Source: Veillonella parvula
GTDB lineage: Bacteria; Bacillota; Negativicutes; Veillonellales; Veillonellaceae
Direction: 5' to 3'
Assembly: GCF_902810435.1 (NCBI RefSeq)
Contig: NZ_LR778174.1
Location: 124,001-188,000 of the forward strand
DNA length: 64,000 bases
Positions 16,846 through 25,677 of the stretch are shown in pieces (the first letter of the stretch is position 1; each line of letters begins with the position of its first letter). The translations under genes and the position numbers were made by a program. The notes under the pieces are model-generated. The model made no database searches. It saw only the letters and a list, made by a program, of their open reading frames with translations, and was not told the origin of the DNA.

Positions 16846-17040
16846 GATGATCTCCTTTTATAAACTACTAACTATAGTTTTGGAAAAGTGCATTTAGTAT
16901 CATATGAGCACCTGTTCCTTTTGTTGAGTACATTATAGCATCTACAGTAATTTTGAATAGTAGAATAATTTACGATAGATACTATCAAATGTGATAGATT
17001 TATGATGATAGCTGTTTTAAATTTTTTGGGGAAATAGAAT

Positions 17041-17067
17041 AGAGGAATGCTTTCGCATTCCTCTTTA
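17041..17067 (-). terminator. Hairpin terminator after the toxin gene
   Basis: AGAGGAATGC-TTTC-GCATTCCTCT, a perfect 10-bp stem immediately downstream of the minus-strand toxin stop. Short T runs occur on both sides. Confidence 0.7.
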
Positions 17068-17073
17068 ACTTGG

Positions 17074-17346
17074 TTAGAATAAATCTGAGTGACTGCCTGT
17101 GCGAGTTAAAGATAATACTAACATATCATCTTTAATTGCATAAATTAGAAGCCAATCTGGCTCGATGTGTAATTCTCTAAAGCCTTCGTAGTTTCCTGTT
17201 AATGGATGATCTTTATAACTAGGATCTAATAGCGTTTGATTCTGTAATTTAGTGATGATTGAATAGAGTTTATTGAGATCTTTACCGCGTTTCTTGGAGC
17301 GCTTTAGGTCCTTTTTGAACTTACTGCTAAGCACTAATCTCAACAT
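17074..17346 (-). CDS. YafQ/RelE-type mRNA interferase toxin
   Basis: 90 residues. KFKKDLKRSKKRGKDLNKL at the start, DHPLTGNYEGFRELHIEPDWLLIY in the middle and SLTRTGSHSDLF at the end are the hallmarks of YafQ-group RelE toxins; the terminal histidine in GSHSDLF corresponds to the catalytic His of YafQ. Such toxins cut mRNA in the ribosome. It starts six bases after its antitoxin gene, the usual antitoxin-first order. Confidence 0.9.
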   Translation of the reverse strand: MLRLVLSSKFKKDLKRSKKRGKDLNKLYSIITKLQNQTLLDPSYKDHPLTGNYEGFRELHIEPDWLLIYAIKDDMLVLSLTRTGSHSDLF

Positions 17347-17352
17347 AACTGA

Positions 17353-17634
17353 TTACTCCAATCCTAAATCCTCAATCATTTCTTTTACATTAGCATATGA
17401 TTTTGCTTTTACTTTTCCTGCTAATATATCTTTCGTTTCTTGAATAGCAGCTTCTGTTTCTGCATTATAACGAGGTTGTTTAGGTTGAAATGGAAATCCA
17501 CCTTCCATTAGTGATGTGTGGAGAAAAATATTAATCGCATCAGTTACTGATATGCCAAAGCTAGCATATAATGCTTCTAATTGTGCTTTTACAGCTGGCT
17601 CGATACGCAAACTGATAGAGGCTGTTTTAGCCAT
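17353..17634 (-). CDS. RelB/DinJ-family antitoxin
   Basis: 93 residues. SISLRIEPAVKAQLEALYASFGISVTDAINIFL (about 6-38) is the ribbon-helix-helix of RelB/DinJ antitoxins, which dimerise, bind the promoter and wrap the toxin with the C-terminal half. AGGAGGTGAT lies upstream on the minus strand, and a perfect palindrome at 17691 is the likely operator. Confidence 0.9.
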   Translation of the reverse strand: MAKTASISLRIEPAVKAQLEALYASFGISVTDAINIFLHTSLMEGGFPFQPKQPRYNAETEAAIQETKDILAGKVKAKSYANVKEMIEDLGLE

Positions 17635-17690
17635 AGTATCACCTCCTGTTACTTATATTGTAATGCAAATAATTTATATTCGCAATTAAA

Positions 17691-17709
17691 TGATTGCATT
17701 TTGCAATCA
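17691..17709. promoter_or_regulatory. Probable operator of the YafQ/DinJ-type module
   Basis: TGATTGCA-TTT-TGCAATCA, a perfect 8-3-8 palindrome about 55 bases before the antitoxin start, at the expected place for autoregulation by the toxin-antitoxin complex. Confidence 0.6.
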
Positions 17710-17826
17710 AAATGCTTTTCTTTTTCTGTAGAGAAAATCCTTATAAATATAAGAATATAAAAATATTAGAATTTTAAGTGATATAATTTACTTAATAAAT
17801 GTAGTTTGTTTACAGGGGAATGTATC

Positions 17827-18456
17827 ATGAAAAAGATTGTGTGTGCATTGTCTGCATTAGCTTTCATAGGTTCCATCAATGTTGCATCCGCAGATGACTT
17901 GATGCGGTTCCGTCTTAATGGTAATTCTATTTATAATCAGCCTTATGGTGATCGAAATGAGTTTCCTTGTCCAGATAGACTTGGAAGTTGCACTATGACT
18001 GATGAGGATTATAGAAGCACTCGTAAAGGTCAATCGCTAGAGGTGTTTGATACTCTATATGAGGCTAAACAGCATTTGAACTTTAAACCGCATTTGCCAA
18101 GTGGATTAGGGGGATTATGTCCTGTACATGTATCTATTGTGGATCACGATGTATTACAAGTCGTGCATGCCTATCATGAGCTTTTAAAAGGGAGATATTT
18201 TGATCGTGTAGATGATATGCCGAAATATATTAAGTATCGTGTATCGACTCTATCAGGTAATATCGCAGGCGATTATAAGGATTACTTACCTCAAAAAACA
18301 GATGTTGTAAATGGGATGACGGTAACCTATCGAATGGTGGATGATGCTGTGTATTTGGCATCTTGGGAATATGAGGGACAGAATCACGTGTTTTTGTTTA
18401 ATGAGCCAGTTTCTGTTGAGCGAGCTAGAGAAATGATTAAGCGTGTAGAATATTGA
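17827..18456 (+). CDS. Small secreted protein, paralogue of the 9.4 kb gene
   Basis: 209 residues from the ATG at 17827 (AGGGGAATG upstream; the in-frame ATG at 17806 is rejected). Residues 1-24 are a signal peptide ending VASA-D. The core repeats the 9444 protein: HLPSGLG..VSIVDHDVLQVVHAYHE..KYIKYRVSTLSGNIAGDYKDY..VNGMTVTY..AVYLASWEYEGQNHVFLFNEPVS.ERAREMI. It has two extra cysteines (PCPDRLGSCTM) and a third at GLCPV, which could form a disulphide. Function unknown; periplasmic or surface. TATAAT at 17782 is a plausible -10. Confidence 0.72.
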   Translation: MKKIVCALSALAFIGSINVASADDLMRFRLNGNSIYNQPYGDRNEFPCPDRLGSCTMTDEDYRSTRKGQSLEVFDTLYEAKQHLNFKPHLPSGLGGLCPVHVSIVDHDVLQVVHAYHELLKGRYFDRVDDMPKYIKYRVSTLSGNIAGDYKDYLPQKTDVVNGMTVTYRMVDDAVYLASWEYEGQNHVFLFNEPVSVERAREMIKRVEY

Positions 18457-18520
18457 AAAAATACTTTAAGTGTAGTATATTCTAGATAGCCAATTGATAG
18501 TTGTGCAATTAACTACGAAG

Positions 18521-18553
18521 TCCCTCAGAGTTGTAGCTCTGGGGGATTTTTTT
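18521..18553 (+). terminator. Intrinsic terminator after the secreted-protein gene
   Basis: CCCTCAGAG / CTCTGGGGG stem with a TTGTAG loop, then ATTTTTTT. Confidence 0.85.
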
Positions 18554-18572
18554 AGATAGTGGAGATAAACTA

Positions 18573-18977
18573 ATGAAAGCAGAAAATTACAAGATTTCAA
18601 AGCTATCATATATAGAAAATGGTAGTAATGAAATTATGGAAAGGTACCAAATACACACGAAATATGAAACGGAACCGCCTCATGGAGATGCTATATATTC
18701 TATTTCTATAAAGGGCAAAGTATTGCCATTTTGGATTTATGGTAGAGATGTTACTTTCATAGGTAGTATGGTTATGGTAGAGTCTGTAAGATGCAAAACA
18801 TGGAATCCCATAGAATCCATCATTATTGATTTAGAGAATGAAGTGTATGCTAGTTTAAAGGGATGGTATACAGATATTTCATTTGTTAATAATCGAATAG
18901 AGCTTACTAATCAAGTTGTAAAAGTGGATAAACGAATTCTAAAAAATTTTGTGAATTTAGAGTGGATACGCTTTTAA
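18573..18977 (+). CDS. Hypothetical protein
   Basis: 134 residues; GTGGAGAT precedes the ATG. No signal peptide or membrane segment. It is a mixed alpha/beta protein with aromatic strands (AIYSISIKGKVLPFWIYGRDVTFIG) and no recognised motif. It begins 20 bases after a terminator, so it needs its own promoter or read-through. Codon use and A+T content match the surrounding accessory stretch. Size and position would fit an immunity-type orphan, but nothing proves it. Confidence 0.5.
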   Translation: MKAENYKISKLSYIENGSNEIMERYQIHTKYETEPPHGDAIYSISIKGKVLPFWIYGRDVTFIGSMVMVESVRCKTWNPIESIIIDLENEVYASLKGWYTDISFVNNRIELTNQVVKVDKRILKNFVNLEWIRF

Positions 18978-19020
18978 GATTGATTGCCTAGAGGTATGCT
19001 TTTGGATAGATATTTTCAAA

Positions 19021-19069
19021 TAAAATAGCTGTCACAAATACGAAATAGACATCGTAATTTATGACAGCT
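19021..19069 (-). terminator. Hairpin terminator of the HdeD-like gene
   Basis: AGCTGTCA (19027-19034) pairs with TGACAGCT (19062-19069), with inner pairing ATACGA/TCGTA; on the minus strand an ATTTTATTT run follows. Confidence 0.6.
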
Positions 19070-19110
19070 GCTTTGGCAGTACATGGTCAATCTAACAGTG
19101 TATTGTTATT

Positions 19111-19626
19111 TTATTTTCTGAAAGCCTCACCGATGGAATAAATCCCGTCAAATAAGAAGCCGAAAGCGATGCAATAGATAAATGCTTCACCAAAAGCGAT
19201 CGGCTCGAATATAAGTAATAGGCCTAATAGTAAAAGAATTAGTGCAAGCCATTTTGCATTACGTCCCATGAGTGATACCATGCTGTCGGACTTTCTTGAT
19301 TTAATGAAAATAAAGATGGCTTCAAATACCATCCAGATGCCGATTGTGATCGGGAATACTAACGGTAGGAATGCAAATCCGCCGCATACGAGAAAGATAC
19401 CGAATAGAGCATTGATAATGCCGCTGATGAGATACCAGCCGCTACGTAATTCAGCCGGTAACATAAAATAATTTATAATGGAGCTGACCGCATTGACGAA
19501 AAAGATAATAGAAAAAAGCCAGGCAAAAGCCATGAGATTAATAACGGGGTTTAATAGTAAGAATATCCCCAGGATAATGCTTACAATACCCGATACAATA
19601 AAGAAGAATTTGCTTGAACCACTCAT
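19111..19626 (-). CDS. HdeD/DUF308-family membrane protein
   Basis: 171 residues from the ATG at 19626, which has GGAGG seven bases upstream on the minus strand. Six hydrophobic segments in three pairs, each with the DUF308 repeat flavour (GIFLLLNPVINLMAFAWL, GIFLVCGGFAFLPLVFPITIGIWMVFEAIF, GLLLIFEPIAFGEAFIYCIAFGFLFDGIYSI). HdeD proteins are inner-membrane proteins linked to acid resistance in enterobacteria; in this lineage the role is unproven. Single gene, divergent from the leu operon leader. Confidence 0.8.
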   Translation of the reverse strand: MSGSSKFFFIVSGIVSIILGIFLLLNPVINLMAFAWLFSIIFFVNAVSSIINYFMLPAELRSGWYLISGIINALFGIFLVCGGFAFLPLVFPITIGIWMVFEAIFIFIKSRKSDSMVSLMGRNAKWLALILLLLGLLLIFEPIAFGEAFIYCIAFGFLFDGIYSIGEAFRK

Positions 19627-19738
19627 AATAATTCCTCCAATCATTGGTACTGCCTATTTTCAGTATGCGTGAAATCATGGGGAATGTCAAATTGTAACGA
19701 TAAAACTGTGCTTTCACAAAACTCACATGTCCATCCTG

Positions 19739-19768
19739 TTGACACAGTTCTATAGAATGCCGTATAAT
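19739..19768 (+). promoter_or_regulatory. Promoter of the leu operon
   Basis: TTGACA (19739-19744), 18-base spacer, TATAAT (19763-19768): both hexamers are perfect sigma-70/SigA consensus. Transcription would start near 19775, at the 5' edge of the T-box. Confidence 0.85.
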
Positions 19769-19774
19769 ACTTTT

Positions 19775-20021
19775 ATATCTTAAATCAAGCGATGAACGGG
19801 TATAAAGGTTTACAAATCCTGCTTTCAGAGAGTTGCCGGCTGGTGCGAGGCAATAGAGGTTGTACGCTGACACTCTCCCGTGAGCTTTGATGGCGAATAC
19901 AGCAGTAGTCATTGACGGTGGTTCCGTTATACCCGAAACGAGTCCCAATTAGGGTGGTACCGTGTTATGAATATAACGCCCCTTTGAGCAACGACAGTTG
20001 TTCTGAGGGGCTTTTTTATTT
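19775..20021 (+). promoter_or_regulatory. T-box riboswitch, leucine type
   Basis: The leader shows the T-box landmarks: the AGAGAGTTGCC segment and GCGAGGC distal stem I region, a CTC (Leu) triplet around 19873-19877 in the specifier loop, and the T-box sequence AGGGTGGTACCGTG at 19951-19964. A terminator hairpin follows (GCCCCTTTGAGCAAC..GTTGTTCTGAGGGGC, 19978-20012, then TTTTTT). Uncharged tRNA-Leu would pair with the specifier and T-box to favour antitermination, turning on leuACDB when leucine is scarce. The specifier assignment rests on position and on the leu genes downstream. Confidence 0.93.
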
Positions 20022-20140
20022 GTGAAAGTCTAGTAAGTCACAGATTATATATGGTGTCGACATTGGCGATTTTACAAACTTTCACTATGGATAGATATAA
20101 TAAAGTGTTATGTTTTATGAGGATAGAAAAGGTGGCTATT

Positions 20141-21679
20141 ATGGAACAGAATCGCGTATATTTCTTTGATACAACCCTTCGTGATGGGGAACAAACACCA
20201 GGTGTATCTTTACAAACTCCTGAAAAAATTGAAATTGCGAAAGGCCTAGTACGTCTCGGCATTGACGTTATTGAGGCCGGTTTCCCGGCGGCATCCCCTG
20301 GAGATTTTGAAGCGGTACAAACGATTGCACGCGAAGTCAAAGGTGCAACAATTTGTGCGTTGGCTCGTGCTAATGAAAAGGACGTACAAAAAGCGATTGA
20401 TGCGTTGAAAGATGCGGAACGTAGCCGTTTACATGTATTCATTGCTATTTCCGAACTTCATATGGAATATAAATTAAAAATGACTCGCCAAGAGGTATTG
20501 GATAAGGTTAAATCCGTGTTGGCATATGCAAAAGGTAAGGTTGATGAAATCGAGTTCTCTGGTGAAGACGCGGCACGCGCTGATTTAGATTTCGCATGCC
20601 AAGTATTTGGTGTTGCAATTGCTGGTGGCGCTACAATTATTAACGTACCAGATACAGTAGGTTATATGAACCCTAATGAGTTCGGTGATAAAATCCGCTA
20701 CATTAAAGAACATACATCAGGAATTGAAAATGCAATTATCTCTGTTCACTGCCATGACGACTTAGGCCTTGCCAATGCGAATACGTTAGCCGCTATTAAA
20801 GCAGGTGCACGCCAAGTAGAAGGCACAATTAATGGTCTGGGTGAACGGGCTGGTAACGTAGCGATTGAAGAAGTGGTAATGGCTCTTAAAACACGCCATG
20901 ATTATTTTGATGACCTTCAAGTGAACATCGATACAAAACAATTTACGAAAGCATCTAAACTTGTGAGCCGTTTAACAGGGGTTGTAGTTCCTCCAAATAA
21001 ACCAATCGTGGGTTCTAACGCCTTTGCTCATGAGTCTGGTATTCATCAACATGGCATGATGAGCAATCCTGAAACGTATGAAATCATGACTCCTGAGTCC
21101 GTAGGGGCTGAAAAAACAGACCTCGTATTGGGCAAACACTCCGGTCGTCATGCCTTTGCGGATCACTTGGCAAAACTTGGGTTCCAATCTTTTGCTGAGG
21201 AAAAAATCAACGATCTTTTCGCTAAGTTTAAAGAGTTAGCAGACCGCAAAAAACAAGTATACGATGATGATATCGTAGCCCTTGTTGTAGATAATCTTCA
21301 CCACAAAAAAGCGTTCGAGCTCGTGGCTCAATATTACAAATTGGGTGAAAAAGGCTACGCATACGCTGACGTTCGTCTCATGACTCCAGATGGTGAAAGA
21401 GCGGATGCTGCCGTTGGTGATGGTCCAGTAGACGCATCCCTTAAAGCGGTTGAACGTGTTGTTGGCTTGCCAATCAGCTTAAAAGACTACCAAATCCGTG
21501 CTATCACAGCCGGTAAAGATGCCCTTGGGGAAGCAACCCTCAAGGTAGAATATAACGGTCGCTTGTACCATGGTCGTGGTATCAGCACAGATATCGTTAA
21601 ATCAAGTGTAAATGCATATATTAATGCAGTAAACTCAGTATTCCTAGCTATGGAGCTAGAACAACAGGAGGAAGAATAA
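20141..21679 (+). CDS. leuA: 2-isopropylmalate synthase
   Basis: 512 residues from the ATG at 20141 (AAAGGTGG upstream); an in-frame ATG at 20051 is too far from a ribosome-binding site. [17 protein letters not shown] near the start, [16 protein letters not shown] and NGLGERAGN are the HMG-CoA-lyase-like catalytic and metal-site motifs, and the C-terminal third is the leucine-binding regulatory domain ([17 protein letters not shown]). It condenses acetyl-CoA and 2-oxoisovalerate, the first committed step to leucine. Full length for the long LeuA type. Confidence 0.97.
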   Translation: MEQNRVYFFDTTLRDGEQTPGVSLQTPEKIEIAKGLVRLGIDVIEAGFPAASPGDFEAVQTIAREVKGATICALARANEKDVQKAIDALKDAERSRLHVFIAISELHMEYKLKMTRQEVLDKVKSVLAYAKGKVDEIEFSGEDAARADLDFACQVFGVAIAGGATIINVPDTVGYMNPNEFGDKIRYIKEHTSGIENAIISVHCHDDLGLANANTLAAIKAGARQVEGTINGLGERAGNVAIEEVVMALKTRHDYFDDLQVNIDTKQFTKASKLVSRLTGVVVPPNKPIVGSNAFAHESGIHQHGMMSNPETYEIMTPESVGAEKTDLVLGKHSGRHAFADHLAKLGFQSFAEEKINDLFAKFKELADRKKQVYDDDIVALVVDNLHHKKAFELVAQYYKLGEKGYAYADVRLMTPDGERADAAVGDGPVDASLKAVERVVGLPISLKDYQIRAITAGKDALGEATLKVEYNGRLYHGRGISTDIVKSSVNAYINAVNSVFLAMELEQQEEE

Positions 21680-21680
21680 T

Positions 21681-22940
21681 ATGGGTATGACCATTACTGA
21701 AAAGAATATGGCTCGCCACGCGGGTCTTGATGTCGTTAAACCGGGACAAATCATCGAATGTCAGTTGGATGCGGTATTGATGAACGACATCACATTCCCA
21801 CCGGCTCGTAAAGAGTTTTTGAAGATTGGCAAACCTGTATTTGATCGTCATAAAATCTACTTAGTGCCGGATCATTTTACACCAAATAAAGATATTCAAT
21901 CCGCTACACAAGCGAAAGTAATGCGCGACTTCGTGCGCGAACATGGCATTACAAACTACTTTGAAGTCGGTAGAATGGGTATCGAGCACGTTATTTTGCC
22001 AGAAAAAGGTCTTATCGGCCCTGGCGAAATGATGATCGGTGCTGACTCCCACACTTGTACATATGGTGCGGTAAATGCATTCTCCACAGGCGTAGGCTCC
22101 ACTGATGCGGGCGTTGCTATGGCAGAAGGTAAAACTTGGTTCAAAGTACCTGAAACAATTAAGGTTGAGCTTATCGGCAAACCTAACAAATGGGTAACTG
22201 GTAAAGACGTAATCCTTGATTTAATCGGTCAAATCGGCGTAGACGGCGCTCGTTACATGGCCCTTGAATTCGCCGGCGAAGGCGTACAACATATGACTAT
22301 GGCTGATCGCCTCACAATCTGTAACATGGCTATCGAAGCTGGTGGTAAATGTGGTGTATTCCCTTATGATGCAATTACTGAAGAATATATCAAAGGCCGT
22401 GTCAATCGTCCTGTTGAGCCAATCGCTCCAGATGCTGATGCGGTATATGCTCAAACTATTACCATCGACTTGTCCAAATTGCAACCAGTGGTAGCATTCC
22501 CTCATTTGCCATCCAACACACATTACATCAACGAAATCGACAAAGATATTAAAATTGACCAAGTTATCATCGGTTCCTGTACAAATGGCCGTTACGAAGA
22601 CTTGGTAGCAGCTGCAGAAATCTTCAAAGGCCGCAAGGTGGCTCCATTTGTTCGTTGCATCGTAATCCCTGGATCCCAAGATGTGTACGACCAAGCTATG
22701 AAAGATGGCCTTTTAGATATCTTCATTCAAGCTGACTGCGCAGTGTCCACGCCAACATGTGGTCCATGCCTAGGTGGTTACATGGGAATCATGGCTGAAG
22801 GGGAACGTACCGTTTCCACTACAAACCGTAACTTCCGTGGTCGTATGGGACATGTGGATTCCGAGGTGTATTTGGCAAGCCCGTATGTGGCGGCAGCGAG
22901 TGCTGTACTAGGCCGTATTGCAGGCCCTGAGGAGGTTTAA
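21681..22940 (+). CDS. leuC: 3-isopropylmalate dehydratase, large subunit
   Basis: 419 residues, the archaeal/short LeuC type. Cluster-binding cysteines are visible in [11 protein letters not shown] and in [11 protein letters not shown], and [23 protein letters not shown] is the aconitase-family signature. With LeuD it isomerises 2- to 3-isopropylmalate. AGGAGGAAG precedes the ATG, two bases after leuA. Confidence 0.96.
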   Translation: MGMTITEKNMARHAGLDVVKPGQIIECQLDAVLMNDITFPPARKEFLKIGKPVFDRHKIYLVPDHFTPNKDIQSATQAKVMRDFVREHGITNYFEVGRMGIEHVILPEKGLIGPGEMMIGADSHTCTYGAVNAFSTGVGSTDAGVAMAEGKTWFKVPETIKVELIGKPNKWVTGKDVILDLIGQIGVDGARYMALEFAGEGVQHMTMADRLTICNMAIEAGGKCGVFPYDAITEEYIKGRVNRPVEPIAPDADAVYAQTITIDLSKLQPVVAFPHLPSNTHYINEIDKDIKIDQVIIGSCTNGRYEDLVAAAEIFKGRKVAPFVRCIVIPGSQDVYDQAMKDGLLDIFIQADCAVSTPTCGPCLGGYMGIMAEGERTVSTTNRNFRGRMGHVDSEVYLASPYVAAASAVLGRIAGPEEV

Positions 22941-22941
22941 T

Positions 22942-23433
22942 ATGGATTTTGAAAGCAAGAAAATCTGGCGCTACGGCGACGATGTAGATACAGACGTAAT
23001 CATTCCGGCTCGTTACTTGGCGATTGCTGACTGGAACGAATTGGCCGAACATGCGATGGAAGATATTGATACGACGTTCGCTCCTAATGTGAAAGCTGGC
23101 GAAATCATGGTAGCTGGTAAAAACTTTGGTTGTGGTTCTTCTCGTGAACATGCACCAGGCGTTATTAAAGCTAAAGGCGTGCCTGTTATTGTGGCACATT
23201 CCTTTGCACGTATCTTCTTCCGTAATGCTATCAACATCGGTTTGCCAGTTGTGGAAATCGGTGAACAAGTTGATCGTATCGATGCTGGCGATGCAATCGG
23301 CGTAGACTTGTCTAAAGGTATCGTGTACAATTTGACGAAAAACGAACAATACCAAGGGACTGAGTTGCCACAATTCATTCAAGATATTGCGGCGGCAGGC
23401 GGTCTTGTAAGTTTTGCTAAAAACCGTAAGTAG
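22942..23433 (+). CDS. leuD: 3-isopropylmalate dehydratase, small subunit
   Basis: 163 residues from the ATG at 22942, one base after the leuC stop, with GGAGG upstream; an in-frame ATG inside leuC is rejected. DDVDTDVIIPARYL (about 13-26) and KNFGCGSSREHAPGVIKA (about 59-76) are the LeuD swivelling-domain motifs. Short LeuD form matching the short LeuC. Confidence 0.96.
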   Translation: MDFESKKIWRYGDDVDTDVIIPARYLAIADWNELAEHAMEDIDTTFAPNVKAGEIMVAGKNFGCGSSREHAPGVIKAKGVPVIVAHSFARIFFRNAINIGLPVVEIGEQVDRIDAGDAIGVDLSKGIVYNLTKNEQYQGTELPQFIQDIAAAGGLVSFAKNRK

Positions 23434-23438
23434 CAGGA

Positions 23439-23505
23439 TGAAACGAAACACGTATCTCAAGCCTCCAAAGCGAGCTAAGTCGGTTTCGACACGTGTTTCG
23501 TTTCA
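23439..23505 (+). ncRNA. Hairpin with conserved 37-nt loop, copy 2
   Basis: A perfect 15-bp stem TGAAACGAAACACGT (23439-23453) / ACGTGTTTCGTTTCA (23491-23505) encloses 37 nt, of which 23459-23487 are identical to the copy-1 loop at 7215-7243. The stem has nothing in common with copy 1, and no U run follows, so this is not an ordinary terminator. It begins six bases after the leuD stop and lies between leuD and leuB. Confidence 0.65.
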
Positions 23506-23590
23506 AACCATTCTACTTTTGTGTAGCAAAACTATAAATCCCTCTAGCTAACAATATCTTGAATGAATTTATGGCAGAGGGGGAATGAGG

Positions 23591-23609
23591 AGCGAGCTAA
23601 GTAGGTCTC
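23591..23609 (+). repeat. Degenerate third copy of the conserved loop sequence
   Basis: AGCGAGCTAAGTAGGTCTC differs at two positions from AGCGAGCTAAGTCGGTTTC in the two hairpin loops. Flanking bases AATGA..TCATT and GAGCT..AGCTC give only weak pairing, so it may be a decayed or differently folded copy in the same leuD-leuB gap. Confidence 0.5.
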
Positions 23610-23717
23610 AAGGCATATGCCAGCTCTTGTTTCATTAACTGTTATTGCGATTTCTTCGCAAAGGGCACTGGAGGGAGAGCATGAGGTTTACAATTTTTTA
23701 CTGTTTGGAGAGGTAAT

Positions 23718-24788
23718 ATGAGCGAAAAGAGTATCGTATTGATTCCTGGTGATGGTATCGGTACTGAGATTATTGCGGCAGCGAAGGCTGTGTGTGATGT
23801 GGCTTTTGAGAAAGCCGGTGTAAAGGTTAATTGGATTGATAAGAAAGCGGGCGGTGCGTCTATTGATGCGTATGGCGTGCCTTTGACTGAGGATACGATT
23901 GAGGCTTGTAAAGCGGCTGATGCTGTATTGCTCGGTGCTGTAGGCGGTCCTAAATGGGATAATGTCGATCCTTCTATCCGTCCTGAGAAAGCAATTCTAG
24001 GCCTTCGTAAGGAGCTTGGTTTGTTCTGTAACTTGCGTCCTGTAAAAATCTACCCATCCTTGCAAGAGTATTCTCCACTTAAAAAGGAACTAGTACAAGA
24101 TGTGGATTTCGTCATCGTTCGTGAGTTGACTGGTGGTATTTATTTCGGTGAACGGGAAGAGGCACAAGGTGAAGGTGCTAACGAGTTCGCATGGGATAAA
24201 GAAACGTACAGCCGTTATGAAGTAGAGCGCATCATGGACATCGCTATGGTAACAGCTCGTAAACGCAACAAAAAGGTTGTATCCGTAGATAAAGCAAATG
24301 TATTGGCTTCTTCTCGTTTGTGGCGTAAAATCGCTCAAGAGAAAGCGGCTGCCAACCCGGATATCGCAACAGATTACCTTTATGTAGATAATACAGCAAT
24401 GCAACTCGTTGTAAATCCTGCACAATTCGATGTTATCGTTACAACGAACTTATTTGGCGATATCTTGTCAGACGAAGGCGCTGTTATCTCTGGTTCTATC
24501 GGGCTTTTACCATCTGCATCCATGGGTACCGGTACTGCATTGTACGAGCCAATCCACGGATCCGCGCCGGACATCATGGGCCAAAACTTGGCGAATCCGT
24601 TGGGTACAATCTTGTCCGCTGCGATGATGTGTCGTCATTCCCTTGATTTACCTCAAGTGGCTGACGCTATTGAAAGTGCTGTAGAACAAGTGCTCGTTGA
24701 TGGTTACCGCACAGGCGATATCTACCGCGAAGGCTTGAAACGGGTAGGTACTACTGAAATGGCGCAAGCCGTAATCGAACGTTTATAA
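23718..24788 (+). CDS. leuB: 3-isopropylmalate dehydrogenase
   Basis: 356 residues. IPGDGIGTEI near the N-terminus, the LRKELGLFCNLRPVK substrate-binding arginines, and TNLFGDILSDEGAVISGSIGLLPSASMG with metal-binding aspartates define LeuB. It oxidises 3-isopropylmalate with NAD to the leucine precursor. It is separated from leuD by 284 bases holding two structured elements, so it may be expressed differently from leuACD. GGAGAGG upstream. Confidence 0.96.
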   Translation: MSEKSIVLIPGDGIGTEIIAAAKAVCDVAFEKAGVKVNWIDKKAGGASIDAYGVPLTEDTIEACKAADAVLLGAVGGPKWDNVDPSIRPEKAILGLRKELGLFCNLRPVKIYPSLQEYSPLKKELVQDVDFVIVRELTGGIYFGEREEAQGEGANEFAWDKETYSRYEVERIMDIAMVTARKRNKKVVSVDKANVLASSRLWRKIAQEKAAANPDIATDYLYVDNTAMQLVVNPAQFDVIVTTNLFGDILSDEGAVISGSIGLLPSASMGTGTALYEPIHGSAPDIMGQNLANPLGTILSAAMMCRHSLDLPQVADAIESAVEQVLVDGYRTGDIYREGLKRVGTTEMAQAVIERL

Positions 24789-24897
24789 AAGTAATAAATT
24801 AAGATTTCTCAAAGTTATTAACGTGAGTTACGTCATTTTTAAAATCATATTATAAGCGTTAAGATATAGATATTATAATATATTTGTCCAATTAAAT

Positions 24898-24928
24898 AAG
24901 AGGGGGTTGTAAGGCCCTCTCTTTTTTG
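24898..24928 (+). terminator. Intrinsic terminator of leuB
   Basis: AGAGGG..CCCTCT stem followed by CTTTTTTG. Confidence 0.85.
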
Positions 24929-25018
24929 TAGGACACTAGCGGTATATGTAGTTGTTCTTCATATATTAGAGTGCTATATTGGTAGATGAATGGCAAAATA
25001 TTCTTTAAGGAGGCCTTT

Positions 25019-25558
25019 ATGAATTCTTCGATGTATCGAAATTTAACCATTACTACTTTATTGATGGCATTAGCCATCATGATTCCTATCGTGATGCCTT
25101 TGAAAGTTGTGATTCCACCGGCATCGTATACATTGGCGAGTCATGTTCCTATATTCTTAGCTATGTTCTTATCTAGAAAGATGGCAGCTTGTGTCGTGAT
25201 AGGTTCTACGCTCGGCTTCTTTGTAGCAGGGTTCCCACTTGTTATCGTTATGCGCGCTGCATCTCATATCATCTTTGCCTTGATGGGGGCTTACTATATT
25301 AAACATCATCCAGGCGTATTAACAGGGGCTCTATCCTTTGTTGCGTTTAACCTTGCTTGTGCTATCGTTCACGCTATTGGTGAGGTACTAGCATGCCTAT
25401 TGTTCTATACTACCACTACGATGCCAAACATTGATCTCATCTACGTTGTATTTGTTCTTGTAGGTGGCGGTACCATCGTTCATAGCTTGGTTGATGGATA
25501 TATTGCATTATATATCTATAAAGCTATCCCTGGACTATCTAAATCGGGTAATAAATAA
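25019..25558 (+). CDS. ECF transporter S component (NiaX-like)
   Basis: 179 residues from the ATG at 25019, with AAGGAGG upstream; an in-frame ATG at 24986 is discarded. Five or six hydrophobic segments, starting with TITTLLMALAIMIPIVMP, where the alanine-rich first helix is typical of S components that dock on EcfT. The overall pattern (KVVIPPASYTLASHVPIFLAMFLSRKMAACVVIGSTLGF) resembles the NiaX/niacin group. No ATPase or T gene is adjacent, so it would use a shared energising module. Substrate call is tentative. Confidence 0.7.
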   Translation: MNSSMYRNLTITTLLMALAIMIPIVMPLKVVIPPASYTLASHVPIFLAMFLSRKMAACVVIGSTLGFFVAGFPLVIVMRAASHIIFALMGAYYIKHHPGVLTGALSFVAFNLACAIVHAIGEVLACLLFYTTTTMPNIDLIYVVFVLVGGGTIVHSLVDGYIALYIYKAIPGLSKSGNK

Positions 25559-25580
25559 TCATATAATTACATATACTCGT

Positions 25581-25645
25581 AACCACTCATGGGAAATCGA
25601 TGTGTACTAATGTACAACATGTGATTACCTATGAGTGGTTTTTAT
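25581..25645 (+). terminator. Long bulged terminator hairpin
   Basis: AACCACTCAT pairs with ATGAGTGGTT over about 60 bases with inner helices (GTAC..GTAC region), followed by TTTTATAA. Confidence 0.65.
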
Positions 25646-25659
25646 AATAATTCTCAAAA

Positions 25660-25677
25660 CTGTACCTACAGGTACAG
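25660..25677. promoter_or_regulatory. Operator-like palindrome upstream of the flavodiiron gene
   Basis: CTGTACCT-AC-AGGTACAG, a perfect 8-2-8 inverted repeat ending about 20 bases before a TATAAT, so it would overlap the -35 region. The regulator is not known. Confidence 0.55.

Larger units (their letters stand above)
19627..20140. other. leu operon leader region
   Basis: 514 bases containing a consensus promoter (19739), a T-box leader (about 19775-20021) with its terminator, and three copies of the GTGAAAG heptamer at 19711, 20024 and 20079. Confidence 0.85.
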
